Position numbers and translations under genes: made by a program | In this document: positions 62,747 through 64,000 of the stretch, one piece after another | How positions within the stretch are numbered: position 1 is the stretch's first letter | How the letters are laid out: every line of letters starts with the position of its first letter | Notes under the pieces: generated by a model | Databases searched by the model: none | Told to the model about the DNA's origin: nothing | What the model saw: only the letters and a program-made list of their open reading frames with translations | From: Primulina eburnea | Taxonomy: Eukaryota; Streptophyta; Magnoliopsida; Lamiales; Gesneriaceae | Assembly: GCF_022965805.1 (NCBI RefSeq) | Contig: NC_133101.1 | Location: 6,262,001-6,326,000, forward strand | Direction of reading: 5' to 3' | Length of the DNA: 64,000 bases

Positions 62747-63590
62747 TAAAAACTTGTGTGATATGGTCTCACGGGTCGTATTTGAAAGACCAATATCTTA
62801 TTTGGATTATCTATGAAAAAGTATGATTTTTTATGCTAAGGTTATGTTTGGTGTATATGATAGGATAACTAATTCGATTGATGAGAAAACTTAAGGTAAG
62901 GATATATAATGTATAGTGATGAAGAATGTTTTGTTTGGTAAGATTTTAATGAGTATGATAAATTTTACATTTTTTGTTGTTGAGACAAAAATATCCTAAA
63001 CTAACATTGATGACAATTTGGTATATAAAATGATATTTGTAGCAATATTTTCAAAATCATGTATTTATTTTATAAAATTTTAAATTATAGATTATGTATA
63101 ATCTGATAATTTATTTTTTAATAAAAATTAATATGATTTTGTATTTTATCTCATTTTTTTCTCTATTTTTTTAAGCTCAGAGGATGATATGTGGATTTTT
63201 AATTATTTTTTTTCTCTATTTTTTAAATTTTATTTAATTTCATCATGAAATTATTTGTGTGATGTGTGTGCAAATAAAAATACATAAACCATCAATTGTG
63301 GGTAAAATGGTAATTTACTTTATACTTTAGGAATTGGATTATCAATCAATCCTCTCAAAACAATGGGATGTTTTTTCACCCAAATAGGTTTAATTTTTTT
63401 ATAATGACCTTCATGATTAATTGGATCAATAAAAAATGAGACAAACATGAGTTTAACAATCTATCTTTTGCTTATCACTCATACCAAACATATCCTGAAA
63501 GTATTACTTTTCATTGTGAATATGGGTAGGATTGACCCGTCTCACGGATTCTAATCCGTGAGACGGTCTCACATGAGACCGACTCTTTGT
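62747..63590 (+). repeat. GAGACGGTCTCAC-type repeat split by another element
   Basis: Left half 62747-62840 (AAAACTTGTGTGATATGGTC to TTATGCTAAG) and right half about 63497-63590 (AGTATTACTTTTCATTGTG to GGTCTCACATGAGACCGAC). The break is within the usual GCTAAGAGTATTAC block. Confidence 0.8.
62841..63496. mobile_element. MITE with TGTTTGGT ends, copy 2, nested
   Basis: Starts GGTTATGTTTGGTGTATATG and ends with the complement of GGATATGTTTGGTATGAGTG. About 656 bp, noncoding, and related to the element at 26919-27595. It is inserted into a GAGACGGTCTCAC-type repeat, so it is younger than that copy. Confidence 0.7.
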
Positions 63591-64000
63591 AATATCGTTT
63601 GCCTCGTTTCACCTTTGTCTTCTTTGTGTTTTTGGCCAATTTGATTCAATTGGAAATTCAATTTTTTTTTTAAAAAAAATAGTTGAGCTGAGAATGGTTG
63701 GTATGACATATGAAAATCACACTTTTTTTGCTTTAGTTGTAATTATCTTATGTGGAAATAATAATTTTTTTGAGTAGAGATATACAGTGAAACATACATT
63801 TTTTATGTGCTTCATATTCATAGTGCATATCTATGCGAGAATCGATAAGTTGACACTCACCTATTTTATTACATCAAATAGGCGAGTGTCACATAATCAA
63901 TGCTCACATAAGTATGCACGATAAGTATTCAACATATCAAAACTGAATGAACCTGATCCTAGTACCGATTCTACAATTGTTTCATGAATGATTTTCTTGG
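63591..64000. other. Intergenic end of window
   Basis: No gene seen. Holds an imperfect hairpin: TGACACTCACCTATTT (63851-63866) pairs with AAATAGGCGAGTGTCA (63876-63891), one mismatch, nine-base loop. Confidence 0.4.

Overview
This is plant nuclear DNA, from a eudicot and probably an asterid. The genes are split by GT-AG introns, the gaps between them are AT-rich and full of small transposons, and the products are plant-specific: a jasmonate receptor, a plastid omega-3 desaturase, a CRINKLY4-type receptor kinase and a DIVARICATA-type MYB. The species cannot be fixed from the sequence. There are no operons, CRISPR arrays, phage genes or other bacterial systems.

Layout: a decayed hAT-like transposase and a small TRIM-like element (0-1.8 kb); COI1, three exons, + strand (2.3-5.7 kb); repeat-bearing gap; SPC25-type signal peptidase subunit, five exons, - strand, with a candidate U12-type intron (9.4-12.1 kb); NFXL2-type zinc-finger gene, thirteen exons, + strand, with two single-base frameshifts and one GC-AG intron (14.7-21.9 kb); CCR4-type receptor kinase, intronless, - strand, also with two single-base frameshifts (22.9-25.3 kb); a 5.5 kb gap holding MULE-like MITEs; plant DYRK-type kinase, seven exons, - strand (30.9-34.3 kb); a 10 kb gene-poor stretch with a dense cluster of one MITE-like repeat; plastid omega-3 desaturase FAD7/8, eight exons, - strand (44.6-47.0 kb); a full-length Ty1/copia element with apparently identical LTRs and a 5-bp target duplication but a broken reading frame (51.0-55.9 kb); a two-exon MYB gene, - strand, with a repeat copy just upstream of its TATA box (59.9-61.3 kb); and a repeat-rich tail.

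The genes do not form one pathway by position. COI1 and FAD7/8 are linked biochemically, since FAD7/8 makes the plastid trienoic fatty acids from which jasmonate is built and COI1 perceives jasmonoyl-isoleucine. Their presence 40 kb apart is probably chance.

The most useful observations are the candidate minor-spliceosome intron in SPC25, a family of short MULE-like elements with 9-bp target duplications (one made of four consecutive perfect hairpins), a long inverted pair of MITE copies at 37.3-37.7 kb, repeat copies beside the core promoters of two genes, and clustering of single-base indels at 19-25 kb and 53-55 kb, which may reflect poor consensus sequence rather than true gene decay. I found no convincing undescribed multi-gene system.
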